Shown here: piece after piece, positions 1-12,600 of the stretch
Layout: the number at the start of each line of letters is the position of its first letter
Position numbering within the stretch: the first letter of the stretch is position 1
Assembly (NCBI GenBank): GCA_963576735.1
Contig: OY755172.1
Span: 5,208,001-5,272,000, forward strand
From: Bedellia somnulentella
Lineage: Eukaryota > Arthropoda > Insecta > Lepidoptera > Bedelliidae
Direction of reading: 5' to 3'
Length of the DNA: 64,000 nucleotides
Program-made: the position numbers and the translations under genes
Notes under the pieces: model-generated
Database searches by the model: none
Told to the model about the DNA's origin: nothing
What the model saw: the letters and a program-made list of their open reading frames with translations, nothing else

Positions 1-150
1 GTAGTGTCGGCTTAGAATTGCTCTAACCCCTTTCTCCCGCGGGTGTCGTAAGAATTGATTTCGGGTTTTGTGGCTTTTTAGGTGATACTTGGGATGTGAA
101 TGTGGTTGGAAACATCACTTACCATCCTTTATTTTACAGTCTTCTCTTAC
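1..150 (+). repeat. Family A repeat, degenerate copy
   Basis: The window opens inside a worn copy of family A. It starts with the typical 'gtagtgtcggcttagaat' and keeps the 'cctttattttac' block, but the spacing is irregular and the TATG tail is missing. It is non-coding. Confidence 0.6.
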
Positions 151-159
151 AGTCATCTT

Positions 160-3100
160 AAATTAATTTGTGAGTCGGTGCCAGCCAGCGTGATAATTGA
201 TAATAAGTCGCACTCTCAGAACGAAAGAGGCTCAATTCCAAAAATTGTGATATTGAGTTACAATCATAGAGAGGCATAAAAAGTATGTTTTAAAACAAAG
301 GCACTTATTGTTATAGGGAGGAAAATTCGCTATCCTGTTTTTTTTTAACAATAAGTGCCTTTGTTTTACTATTCATTGGATAAAGCTTATTTTTTTCTGT
401 CTCTATGATTGTAAGTCAATATCACTATTTTTGGACTAAGCCTCTTTCGTTCTGAGAGTGCGAAGTGTTTATTTCGCACTTCATGTACACGTGCAATGTT
501 GGATACCTACATGGTAGGGTAAATTGATTTTAGTAGATATTACCATTTAAAACGTTAGGCGATAGATATATATTGTTCAGATTGTAATAATCAGAGATAG
601 ATAGTAGGGTGAACTTAATTTTGTTTGACTGGCACCGACTCAAAAATTAATTTAAGAGAATTTTAAGATTTAGGTAGGTTAAACTGACGCGTGTGGAATA
701 AAGAGATTCCTAAAGTGTTAATCACAGTAATCATATTTAATTAAAAAACTTATTTCTTTCTTTTTAGTACTTGATTGTTTATTTTTTCAACTCTGAAGTC
801 GGTTTTTTTTATGTTAAAAATTAATTTATTTTACAAGTTTTAGAGATGGGCAGACCTGGCAGAGATGCCTCTCGGATGAGGAAGCGACGGTTACTGTATT
901 ATTCTTCGTATTTCCGGTGTTTCTATTATTGTATGTATTGAAGATTTTGGTATATTGCACAGTATTAAATAGGCTCAACCATATGTAACGTTCACGCCGA
1001 ATATCTCCGAAGGGGTTAGCAGAGGTACTAATACTTCTGAACATCACGTGATATTGTCACCTGTTGTGCATAGTACCCACGATTTGCTTGGACAGTGTAC
1101 TCACGTGATACAGGGCAGGCCTATCGGCGTTTTGAACAAATACACTGTCACATAATTGTTAGTTTCGACGGTCCCCTCGATTTCCTGGGATGCCATCATC
1201 AGATCCTGGTCTCATGGTACTTTCTAGGTAACAATAACATAACAAAAGAAATGTTTAGTGAACCTGTACTTCTCTTCATAAAAGCTACGAAGAGAAGTAT
1301 AAATCTATATATTAATGTTGAAAGAACTATTTCCTAACTCCTAGTGATTGAGGACCTACACCTTCCATCATCAGCTCAGCAGCATTACATTAGGATTTCC
1401 AGGAGCAAATGCCAATATAACTTCAGAAAATATGTAAAACGCGGTACATGTGCCTATAAAATTTGAGGGTTCCCCTCGATTTCTCCAGGATCCCATCATC
1501 AGACCCTGATATCCTCATCATGGTACCAATCCGGGAGAATCTTCTTTCGAATAAATAAATAATTATCAAAATCTGTTCTTGAATGGCGAAATAATCAGCG
1601 AACAAACATAAATAAAAGGTCGAATTGAGAACACTTCTTTTTTTGAAGTCGGTTAAAAAGTAAGATAACGAAAGCAATATACCTAACCTACAGTGATTTG
1701 TTACTTAACGTTAAGCACTTTAAAAAAAATATCATCAATTTTTAAATTCAGAAGAAAAAAACTAAAGAATATTTATCTTTTTAACCGACTTCAAAAAAAA
1801 GGATTGTTCTCAATTCGACCGTATATTTTTTTTTATGTTTGTTCGCTCGCCGATTACTTCGCCATTTATGAACCGATTTTGATTATTATTTTTTTATTCG
1901 AAAGAAGATACTCCCGGATTGGTACCATGGTGAGGATATCAGGGTCTGATGATGAGATCCTGGAGAAATAGAGGGGAACCCTCAAATTTTATAGGCACAT
2001 GTACCGCGTTTTACATATTTTCTGAAGTAATATTGGCATTTGCTTCTGGAAATCATAATGTAATGCTGCTGAGCTGATGATGGAAGGTGTAGGTCCTCAA
2101 TCACTAGGAGTTAGGAAATAGTTCTTTCAACATTAATATATAGATTTATACTCCTCTTCGTAGCTTTTATGAAGAGAAGTACAGGTTAACTAAACATTTC
2201 TTTTGTTATGTTATTGTTACCTAGAAAGTACCATGAGACCAGGATCTAATGATGGCATCCCAGGAAATCGAGGGGACTGTTGAAACTCACAATCATGTGA
2301 CAGTGTATTTGTTCAAAACGCCGATAGGCCTGCCCTGTATAACGTGAGAACACTGTCTAAGCAAATCGTGGGTACTCTAAACAACAGGTGACAATGTCAC
2401 GTGATATTCAGAAGTATTACTACCTCTGCTAACCCCTTCGGGGATATTCGGCGTGAACGTTTGAGTCTTTCTTGAGATGTAGAATTGTAGACAATCGCCT
2501 TTCGAGGGATTTCAAGAACAATGTAAAGTTACATATTTTTGAGCCTATTTAATATCGTACAATAATAGAAAAGACGGAAATACGAAGAATAATACAGTAA
2601 CCGTCGCTTCCTCATCCGAGGGGCATCTTTGCCAGGTCTACCTTTCTCTAAAACTCGTAAAATAAAATAATTATTAACAAAAAGAAAACCGACTTCATAG
2701 ATGGAAAAACAACCGAAAATAAAAAATCTAGTACTAAAAAGTACGAAATAAGCTTTTTAATTGAATATGAGTACTTTAGGAATTTCTTTATTCCACATGC
2801 GTCAGTTCAACCTAACTAAATCTTAAAATTCTCTAAATTATTTTTTGGGTCGGTGCCAGTCAAATAAGTTAAATTAACCCTACTATCTATCTCTGATTAT
2901 CACAATCTAAATAATATATATCTATCGCCTAACGTCTTAAATGGTAATACATACAAAAATCAATTTACCCTACCAAGTAGGTATCCTACATTGTACATGT
3001 ACGTGCGTAGTGCGAAAAATACACTTATTATCACGCAGGCTGGCACCGACTCACAAATTAATTTAAGAGAATTTTAAGATTTAGGTAGGTTGAACTGACG

Positions 3101-3215
3101 CGTGTGGAATAAAGAAATTCCTAAGGTTAATACCTATACTAATATTTCACAGTACTCCTATTTAATTAAAAAACTTATTTCTTACTTTTTAGTACTTGAT
3201 TGTTTATATTACAAA
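160..3215. repeat. Large palindromic (fold-back) repeat, arms ~1.2 kb
   Basis: The stretch from about 490 to 1,660 reappears inverted at about 1,770 to 3,040, with a centre near 1,715. Matching blocks include 'cgacggttactgtattatt' (left) against its complement near 2,590, and 'gaagtcggttaaaaag' (1,655) against 'ctttttaaccgacttc' (1,775). The arms carry mirrored pieces of SINE-B (around 1,050-1,170 and 2,280-2,460). Units bounded by 'gagtcggtgccag' lie at both outer sides (165-640 and 2,849-3,051), and the block at about 650-790 recurs directly at 3,060-3,210. No long reading frame survives. The arms match closely, so the inversion is fairly recent or the arms are corrected against each other. 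I cannot assign a superfamily. Confidence 0.75.
209..462. mobile_element. MITE-1, copy 1 (4-bp target duplication)
   Basis: A 254-bp inverted-repeat element with ends 'CGCACTCTCAGAACGAAAG' and its complement, flanked on both sides by AAGT (205-208 and 463-466). The inner part forms a second stem, 'acaaaggcacttattgtta' against 'taacaataagtgcctttgt'. Further copies lie at 12,329-12,583 and 31,693-31,845. It has no coding capacity. Confidence 0.8.
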
Positions 3216-3576
3216 GAGTAGAGTTTGTCATCCCAACAAAATTTGTTAAAAGGTACCCTAAGAGACTTTTCACACGCACCGATTTCCGTGTAGCCGGCAC
3301 CGAACGGGCCTTAGATTACTCTTGCGCAGTACCATACTTACTATTTAGTTTAATTAGCTTTTTTATTTGTTTACTGCATAGTGTTGGCTTAGTATAGCAG
3401 CAGCAGGGTAAGGGTATCGATCTCACCCTGACTGGAGTGATTCGGCCATAGTCAACCACGTAAGCCGTATGTGGGCTGGTACACTAACCACCTCCTCATA
3501 GCCCATATACGTCCCCACCAAGGGGCTCGAGCCTACCCTGTATAGAATTATTTGGCCTTAGTCCACCACGCTGGCC
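3216..3576. other. Non-coding, diffuse repeat fragments
   Basis: No convincing gene. The right part has the 'ccaccacgctggcc' motif, which seems to continue as 'gcgggttggcagac' after the MITE at 3,581-4,070. That motif is widespread in insect repeats, so MITE-2 probably landed inside an older repeat. Confidence 0.4.
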
Positions 3577-3580
3577 AATT

Positions 3581-4070
3581 CGGTATGCAAAGTTTTACAA
3601 AAGTGGTCCTCGTTACAAAACCATTTCGAGATATTATGTTTTTAAAACATATTTTCTTGAAATTAGATCAAACAAAGTTAAGATGACCGTTATTTAAACA
3701 AAAAACTGTAACAGTATTTGACCTTCAGCGTTATTTCAATGACATTCGTTTTTGCAGTATAATAATAAAATATCGAAAATGATAGGTTTGTTTACTATAA
3801 TATCGTAATAATTTCATTTGAGATCACAAATTCGTGAAATGTTTTGCAATCAGCAACATTTTTATGAAACATTTCGCTTCATTTGCATGACGCTACTTGA
3901 TATTTTCGATCGATGACGTCATTAAGTACAAAAGGTGAACAATCTTTAAAAAATCTTAACTTTGCAATTATTCATTTTAAATGAAAAATATTCAAATTAG
4001 TCTTTTATTTTCTTGTTTGCTATCGAATAAAAATATTTAATAAATACCGAAAAAAAAACTTTGCATACCG
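3581..4070. mobile_element. MITE-2, copy 1 (490 bp)
   Basis: A 490-bp element with perfect ends 'CGGTATGCAAAGTTTT' / 'AAACTTTGCATACCG', flanked by AATT on both sides (3,577-3,580 and 4,071-4,074). A second copy of exactly the same length and flanks is at 13,221-13,710. The short ORFs inside differ between the copies, so it is non-coding. AATT could be the target duplication or part of the ends. Confidence 0.8.
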
Positions 4071-4451
4071 AATTGCGGGTTGGCAGACTAACGACTACTA
4101 CCGTAATAGTAGCTGGGACTGACAGTTTAACGTGGCCTCCGAAGCACGGAATCATCTTAATTTTGCGGATAATCAGGTCATTCAAGCCTGCAATATCCTT
4201 CCAGATTGGGTTAAATCTTACAAATTAATAATTTGTGAGTTTCCTCCCCTGCGATCGAACCCGAGATCTTCGTACTTGATACCAAGCGCTTAACCTAATA
4301 CTAACCACAACTAGAGTGATTAGTAGCCAGGACCGACGGCTTAACGTGCCCCCGCTATGCCTCAACATGCCTAGGCTGCTCCAAGTTAATCAAGATACGG
4401 ACGCGGGCGGTATTTGAGGCCGTCAGTAAAATTCTGATCTGATTTTAAAAT

Positions 4452-4630
4452 AATAATATTCGTACAAAACGGCGATAGGCCTGCCCCCTATCAAGTGAAT
4501 ACACCTGTCCTAGCAAAGCATGGGTACTCTGAACACCAGGTGACAATATCACGTGATGTTCAGAAGTATTAGTACGTGTACGTCTGCCAACCTCTTCGGG
4601 GATATACGGCGTGGACGTTTGAGTTTGAGT
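4452..4630 (+). repeat. SINE-B, partial copy
   Basis: The SINE-B body ('acaaaacggcgataggcctg' onwards) without the tRNA-like head, running into 'ggcgtggacgtttgag'. It lies about 600 bp upstream of the start codon of the zinc-finger gene. Confidence 0.7.
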
Positions 4631-4654
4631 CTATATTTTATAATTTAAGAAACA

Positions 4655-5105
4655 AATTTCTTTAGTGGAGAAAATTACCAGAATAGACTGAGATATCAGA
4701 AAAAAATTGGAAAGAAATAATGTTAACTTTTGCTACTCACCGGTGGCGGCGCTAAATACCTTGTACCGTCTTTTCTTTCCGAAACCCATTTTATTTTAGC
4801 GTTTTCATTTTATAAAATTGCGAGTAATTATGGCCACGAGAGAGGAGAGATTAAAAAAATAATTGTTGATAATTTAATAACAGAATAAGACCTATATAAA
4901 TTCATTACTAGAGTTATTTACTAGAGTGAAGAAATTATTATTTAGAAATTATTTACTAGAGTGGAGAAGAGATAACATCATGAAAACTTTAGCTTCTGCT
5001 ACTCACCGCAGTGCGGCGCTAAATACTTTGCCGCGTCTTTCCTTTCATTCCGTGACGCTTACCGTTTTCATTTTGTAACGCAGCTAAATAACTATTGGCG
5101 AGTGG
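4655..5105. promoter_or_regulatory. Duplicated region just upstream of the zinc-finger gene, probable promoter
   Basis: Two diverged copies of one ~110-bp block: 4,728-4,835 and 4,992-5,100. Each has 'gctactcaccg', then 'cggcgctaaatac', then a pyrimidine-rich run and 'cgttttcatttt'. Short repeats of 'tttactagagtg' lie between them. The block is richer in GC than its surroundings and ends ~140 bp before the ATG at 5,237. On the - strand each copy contains 'CGGTGAGTAG', a good splice-donor match, so a divergent transcript is possible. No TATA box is obvious. Confidence 0.4.
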
Positions 5106-5236
5106 CGCTAGTGTATTATTGTGCTTTGCTTGCTTCGTATAATGCGAGGTTATAAAGATATAAATATTTTTATTGTTTTAGTGTTAACTGTTTAATTCTT
5201 ATTTGTGTGTTGTAATAAATTTTATTGTACATAAAA

Positions 5237-6661
5237 ATGGAAAAAAGGAAAGCAGCACTAAATCTTATAAAGGCGTGCAGGTTTTGCCTAACACAAGATG
5301 CAGAGAAACTAACGAGCTTGTACGATAGAAGTATGACGCCAAAAAGCAATGTTGCTTTACCGCTACAAATCATGTCTTGTATTTCTGTCGAAGTAAGTAT
5401 GCCATTCACGATATTTAGAATAACTACAGTCTCTTGTAACTCTGTTGCACTCCTACCAAAATGGGTTGATATTTTCACTGTACAAATCTTCAAAAATAGT
5501 TAAAAGCGTTATATATCTCTAAAATTCAATTACAAGCTAATTAACCGGGTAGCGTTTCAAATAGATAAAAAAAATAGTCAGATATTGCAAATAACAAACC
5601 TTTGTTTTTTGCATAACATTATAATAAATAATGCGATAGATGGCGCGTGCAATCAATGGACCCTGTAATATGTATTATCTATAAAATTGATTATATCTTA
5701 CTATCACTATGCCCACGACTAAGTCCGCATAGGCTTAATTTTATGCATCCAGTTTACATCCAAAATGCCTGAAGACTATCTCACTTTCTATCTTCTTATA
5801 TTTTATATCTCCCCGAGGGTGTTGTTTGAGGTAACCTAGGATATTGAGGGTTTTTTATGTGACTGTTGTGGGATATAAACAACAACCTTTATTTTACTAT
5901 ATTTTCCCCACTCAACATCTAAAACTGGCTAATTAATTTCTTCACGACAAACTTAGAAATTACTCCTACCTATTCCTTTTTGAGATTTATAGCCATCAGT
6001 ATATAAATGTTTGTATAATCACCTAAAGTAAAGGTGAGAATCTCACCATACTTTTTATTCATCCATATTTTCATCTACAAGAATCATCAAACAAACCATT
6101 GTACCAAGTTTCAAGTTTCTAGATACAGAAACGGGAAAATATCCATACTCTATTTCATCTCCTGTTTTAACCACTTTTTCACTTTTTTCAGCAATAAAAT
6201 GTTACCTATGTCAATGAAGGAGAATAACAAATGTCTCAAGGTTTATAATATGCCTGAATCAAATTTCATATTTCATTTACATTATTAGTATAGTTAGAAC
6301 AGATAAAGATAACTAAATTAACATTTTAGTATGCTAGTACCCTTAAGAGTTTTAAAATGACATCAAATGTAATGAAGAATAAACCTGAACTTCAGTGCAG
6401 TACTCAAATAAATTTGTATTTATAATTGGAAGTGAAGCTTGGGAGCAGAGTGAGAGAGATAATTAAATTATTATTAATTAAATATTTCAGGTATTTCCTT
6501 CTGATGGTATGGTTACTTATATTTGTGAGAAATGCAGATTCTTCATGGATGTGTTTTACCGTTTTAAATCATTGTGCCGACAAGCTGATGAAGCTATATT
6601 GCAGTTTGTGCAGAATGACGAACCAATTGAATCTATTACATGGCCTGTAAAATTGACAAGA
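5237..6661 (+). CDS. Exons 1-2 of the zinc-finger gene: ZAD domain
   Basis: Exon 1 (5237-5392) gives CRFC near residue 14 followed by 'LTSLYD'. Exon 2 (6491-6661) gives 'ICEKC' and the helix 'FKSLCRQADEAI'. The spacing C-x2-C ... C-x2-C is that of the zinc-finger-associated domain, which binds zinc with four cysteines and usually dimerises. The domain is split by a phase-0 intron of ~1.1 kb holding a degenerate family A repeat. Donors are GTAAGT at 5,393 and 6,662. Confidence 0.9.
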
Positions 6662-9600
6662 GTAAGTAATTCATCTTTCTATGAATCTAAAAGATATACC
6701 TAAATAAAACAGAGCCTGTACACCAGTGGCTTTTGTAGCACATAATTGTGACCAATTCACCCATATTATTGGTTTTAGTCACTGATATGGAACTATTGCA
6801 ACTTATCACTGAATAATAAATGCTGCTCCCTATTTACACTCTGTTTTATGGCTACAAGTAGAAAAGGAATTAATAAATCAATAAACTTTACTAAGTAATA
6901 TATAGACATTAAGTTTGGTAATAAAATTGGAAATCAGATGGGATTGTACCAAAATATTGTTGAAAATGTATAACTGGTATAAAATGTGGTTTAGTTCAGA
7001 TTTAAGTTGTATATGATTTAAAATATTGCTGTGCAATCAAATAACCATAAAAATACATTACTTAGTAATAGTTCAGACAAGCTGATTTAGCTATATTATT
7101 GTCACCCCACAACTAGACAATGCTCATGAACTATTGGTTCCGCGACTAAGTTTAAGATCTTGTGTCAAGGGTCCAAACCCTGCTCATTTGCTCAAATTTC
7201 ATGTATAAATTTCGTATTTTGGTATTTTTAATTTATACATGTTACATCACAAAGACTTTGACCCCTCCCCCCTGTACCTTGACACACCATGTCACATTAC
7301 AGTGATAGGGTATCACCTGTATGAAGCTTCCACCCATTAAGCTGTGACGTAATTATATAATGAGAAATATTTTGCCGTGTATGTATTTGGCCAGGTAGTG
7401 TAGTATTTGTGTCATAAGCTAGCAGGTTCTGATATATCCATATTTATTTATAAAATAATCTTTTTATTTTTCAGTTATATCGTTCTCCAAAAGATTCATC
7501 TAAACAGAAGGATAACTTGCAGCAAACCAGTGATGATCTCAGTGAAGATGAAAATGTTTTCAACATTCAGGTACATTATTTTGTATGTACTTATAAATAA
7601 AAAAAAAATATTTTGATTCATTTATTCAGTATATAAAACAACAGAATTGTATTATTGAGACCACTACTCCCCAAACAGTAAATAAAATAGCACTTATTTA
7701 CTACTAAAATATTTATATTTTAATTTAAAGAACAATAAATCAAGTTGTTAATTTGTGTACTATTTCAGCTTGGTGATAATACCTCCGACAACATCAAAGT
7801 GGTTAGATCAAAAGAAAAGTTTCCTAAAGAAATGGGAAGGAGAAAAAAAGGTAATATTCTATAAGCATCACTAATACAAAAAAAAGTTTATTTCTAGATT
7901 TAAACTTAAGACAAACAGAAACACAGTTGTGTGTCAGAATAGAATTGCACTACCTTATATTTTCTCATACATACTTCAAAATTGTATATTCCTTCATATT
8001 ACTTTTGGAAGTTGAATAAAGAATAATTGGTGATGGGTCCTTCTCCTTATATTTTCTCAGTGGTTTCAAATGATTAGCTTCTGGTTACAAAAAGATCTGG
8101 ATCCTCTAAATATTTGGTATTCAAACCAATTGAATAAACATAGGGTATTACTAAAATATATTCAGTCAAACTATTTTTTGTTAGACATGTTTTTTTTTTA
8201 CAAATAGCTTTTATTCATTTTACAGATGCTTCCCCAGGTTCAAGATCTCAACGTTCAGTCAATATGGATTCTGATAAACATATACAATGCAACCATTGTG
8301 AAAAGACTTTCACCAAACAGTGTCATTACACCAGGTATATCACATTAAATTATTTAACTTTGGGTATGTTTGGGGGTCTTCTTTGGGGAAATCAAAGGAT
8401 TAGTCTCTGTAATATAGGATTGGGTCATCAAGACTGAGACTGACTTAATTTTTCAAATAACATCCTAAAAACTTCAACAACCATGTCCTCAACCATCCAT
8501 GTCATCTATATATTTTCTAAGACTTTCGCTATTGTACATTAAAATTAAAAAAAAACTATTAATTTTCGGATATCGGATATATTTTAATCACTTGTTATTA
8601 CCTGGTTTTTAAAACCGGATGTTTTGAGAACTTCTCAGTTAGCATAGTTACGGGAAGACTAAAAACAAAACCATGTAATAACACGGGATGAAATATCCGA
8701 AAATCAATAGTTGTTTTAACAAAGACATTTATCGAGCATGTGACCATCTCTGAGAGATACTTAGGCATGTTAAAGCTGGTTGAACAGTACTTGCACAGAC
8801 ACAATCTAGCAGCTAAAATCCTACATCAAGAGCATGTTCTGAAGGATTGACTCTTGTAATAAAGGATAACATATAACAATTATCTGCCGCAGCCAGTTCT
8901 GATATAGTAAGGAGTATCTAAAGGCATTATTCTCTGAAAATCCTTTCAAAGCACTGTTATTATTATAGATTTTATAAGTTGCTCAGCCATCTATTTAACG
9001 CATATAGAACTACAAAAGTAAGTAATAAGTGATATTCTAACTGAACACTCCACACATAATAAAAGAAAAGAAAGAAAGAAAAGAAAAAACTTTATTCAGT
9101 GCACAGGGAAACACACAATAAACAGCAACAAAAGAATATAAGTAAAAAAAAAATTTACAAAACATAAAAAAGCAGCCCTATGTAATGAATTGGTCACTGG
9201 CTCAGCATGTTGCCACAGATGATGATGTCACCAACCGTGGCGCTGATGTCACCTACCGTGGCGCTGATGTCACCTACCGTGGCGCTGATGTCACCTACCG
9301 TGGCGCTGATTTTCAGCCAGTGCCATACAACTTAATTCGGCTGGCGAAAGTACAACATTATGACATTATATAATATAAGAAATAAATAAGTAACAAAAAC
9401 AAACTGATAAAATACATACATTTATAATATTATACTTTATTATATTTATTTAATATTATACTTTTAATTTCAGACATTTACGTCTCAAACACCAGTTGAC
9501 TTCGCTTCGTGGCCCATTCGGTGGTTTGCGACCATACCCGTGTGAACAATGCAGTGACAGTTTCAAGACCCAAGATGAACTAATATATCATTCGGCAAGA

Positions 9601-12600
9601 CATGCCACGGAAAATCTTACATGCCCGTTGTGCCATGAGAAGTTTGAACAGGTGGAGGATGTGTCTAATCATATTAAGACTCATGTTGAAGGTTTGTTCG
9701 TAACATTATGAAATTATTAGTAATCTAGACATTAGTACTGCCATTCCTTCGGATATATAAGATGTAAGTATTTTATACTCACGGCTATAAATCCCAAAAT
9801 GGGGTAGCCAAAGCTTAAGAGCTAGAAACTCCAAGACCACATTTGGAAGTTGATAGGGGACCAGATGGTAGAAATAAAGTATCATTGGTGATGGGTCTCC
9901 CTTCAACCACATCACCCAAAATCACTTAAAAAGCACCATACCATTAGTCGCCTCTTACGACACCCGTAGGTAGAAAGGGGTAAAGAGTGTCACTCTAAGC
10001 CGGCGCAGCACGGCATTTGATTTAAATATAATTTGCTAAAGGGGCTTTGAAAGTGACAACGGCACAATGGGTGCGGGCGATTTATGAATGGTTAAATTAA
10101 GGTATTTAAAGGATTTTTGGGCGATGCGGTTGGAGACCCATTACCAACAACCTTTATGTTTCCATCTTTTCCCCACTAAAAATTTCCAAAAGTGGCTGAG
10201 GAATTTTTAATTCTTTAGCTTTGGCTACCCCTTCTAGGGATCTATAGCCGTAAGTATATGTATGTATGTATTTAATTTAAGATATTGGTGATTACTTTAC
10301 CTGATTCCATTGCTTACCAGCCTTTTATAAAGATCTTAAACCCTAGTTACCTAAAAGGAACAAAAAAGAGTGTTTTGCATATTTTTCTTAAATTAATTAA
10401 AAAATGTTTTTTTTAAAAAACTGATATTTTTCTTACTTTTGTAAAACGTATGCTAACATGAATTATTATATTTTCAGGCGACGAATACATGTGTGATATG
10501 TGTGAACTAGTGTTCACATCCAAAGAGAAGTTGGACAAACATTTGCAGGATAAACATAGTGAAGAACTCTTGCAGGAACAGGTAAAAAGTTTGAATATAA
10601 TTAATAAATATACTACAGTAACACTACCTACCTTATATTTAAAGCTATTACCACAAAAAGACGTAAAAAGTATGCTAGTGAAATTTACTATACAAAGCTG
10701 TGTAGTGTCGGCTTAGAATAGCACTATCCCATTCTTCCAATGGGTGTATGTAAGAGGCGACTAATGCTATTGAGGCTATTAAGAAATTTTTGGGCGATGC
10801 GGTTGGAGACCCATCACCAACAACCTTTATTTTACTGTCTTTTCCCCACTCAAATTTACCAAAAGTGGCCGAGAAATTCCTAATTCCCTAGCTATGGCTA
10901 TTCCTTCTAGGGATTTACAGCCATAAGGATATGTTTGTATGTAATATAATATTAGTTGTGTTGTGTAAAGTGTCCAAACACATCCACAGAATAATATTTT
11001 ATAAATATTTGGAGAATAAGGATTTTCAATATAATCAATAAACTACTGTTGTTCTAGGACTTTGATATGAATGACGATTCGATGGAAACTTTTGAAGACG
11101 AGGACAATATAAATCGTAAGTAATTAAGTCTAAACATTACTAAAGAATTTCTTTTTTATTTGTACTCAGAGCTAATCTTATTACATACATCAAGAAAAGA
11201 AATACTCGTGTTTGTAAATTTTAGTTTGCCTTTTTTTATTGTGTTGGGAAATACTGATGAATTGTAACAAACCACTAATGCTCTGCTGCGCTCTTAGTAT
11301 ACTATGTACCATCCTAAGCTTTACTTTTTGCTTAGTTTTAAACTCAAACTTAAACATTCACGCAGTGTATCAGCCACGTGACATTGTCACCTGGTGTTCA
11401 GAGTACCCACGTTTTACTTGGACAGTGTACTCACGTGATAGGGGACAAGCCTTTTTGTACGAATACACTATCACTTGACGAAGTACAACTCAGCCATGTG
11501 GGTTTCCTTGCAGTGTTTTCCCTCACCATTAACAACCTTGATAAATTAACCACATGTACCTATTTACGTACTTAATGGCTTCATATATCCTTTTCCTACA
11601 AAAAAATCACCTATGTTAAATGAAATGTGGTTGTGTCAAAGATTGACCGGTTTACTCCTTATACATACAGGCTTGTTAAGCTAGACATTTAACAGTGATT
11701 CTCAATTTTAAATTTCAGCCTTTTAATGTAATATTTAAACTTCTACTTTATTTTCCTTTCAGTAAAAGATGAAGGTGATCATATGGTAGTTGAAATTAAG
11801 AAACCCAGTGAATTCATTGTAAGTATTGCATAAATATTAGAAAGAAGGAAAAAAAACATCTCTCACATACATTTAGAATTACTTAACAATCAACATAAAG
11901 AAAGTAAGCGTAAATTTTCATAGAAAAATAAAAATATTATAGAAAAAAAGAAAATCAACAATGGAATACAACACAGCTATACATTTAAAATAATTAGTCA
12001 TACAGCGCCCATGATTCCATGATGATCATATATTTCCTAAAGCGCAAAAGTTACCTTTAAACCAAACTAATTATTATATTCTAGATAACATTCGTATTCC
12101 TATTACTGCACAAAATCAAACTTTTATTTCAGATAACAACAATAAAGACACCGCAGCCGCAGCTAAATAAGGACATAGAAGAAGATAAAGGTAAATATAT
12201 AAAAAGCAACAATAATATTTAAAGAGCAGAGGGTTTACATCTATGACGGTTAGTATAAGCTGTGTAGTGTCGGCTTAGAATAGCACTATCCCATTTCTTC
12301 CGGTGGGTGTACGTAAGAGGCGACTAACCGCACTCTCAGAACGAAAGAGGCTCAAGTCAAAAATAGTGATATTGAGTAGCAACCACAGAGAGGCATAAAA
12401 AAGTATGTTCTAAAACAAAGGCACTTATTGTTATAGGGACAGAAAATTCGCTATCCTGTTTTTTTAACAATAAGTGCCTTTGTTTTACTATTCATCGGAT
12501 AGAACATACTTTTTGATGTCTCTTAATGATTGTAACTCAATATCGCTGTTTTTGACTTGAGCCTCTTTCGTTCTGAGACTGCGTAACGGTATTGGGGCTT

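Noticed and set aside
9185..9373. Small protein with GADVTYR repeats
   Set aside because: A tandem repeat in intron 5 that is open only because 21 is a multiple of three; no splice sites.
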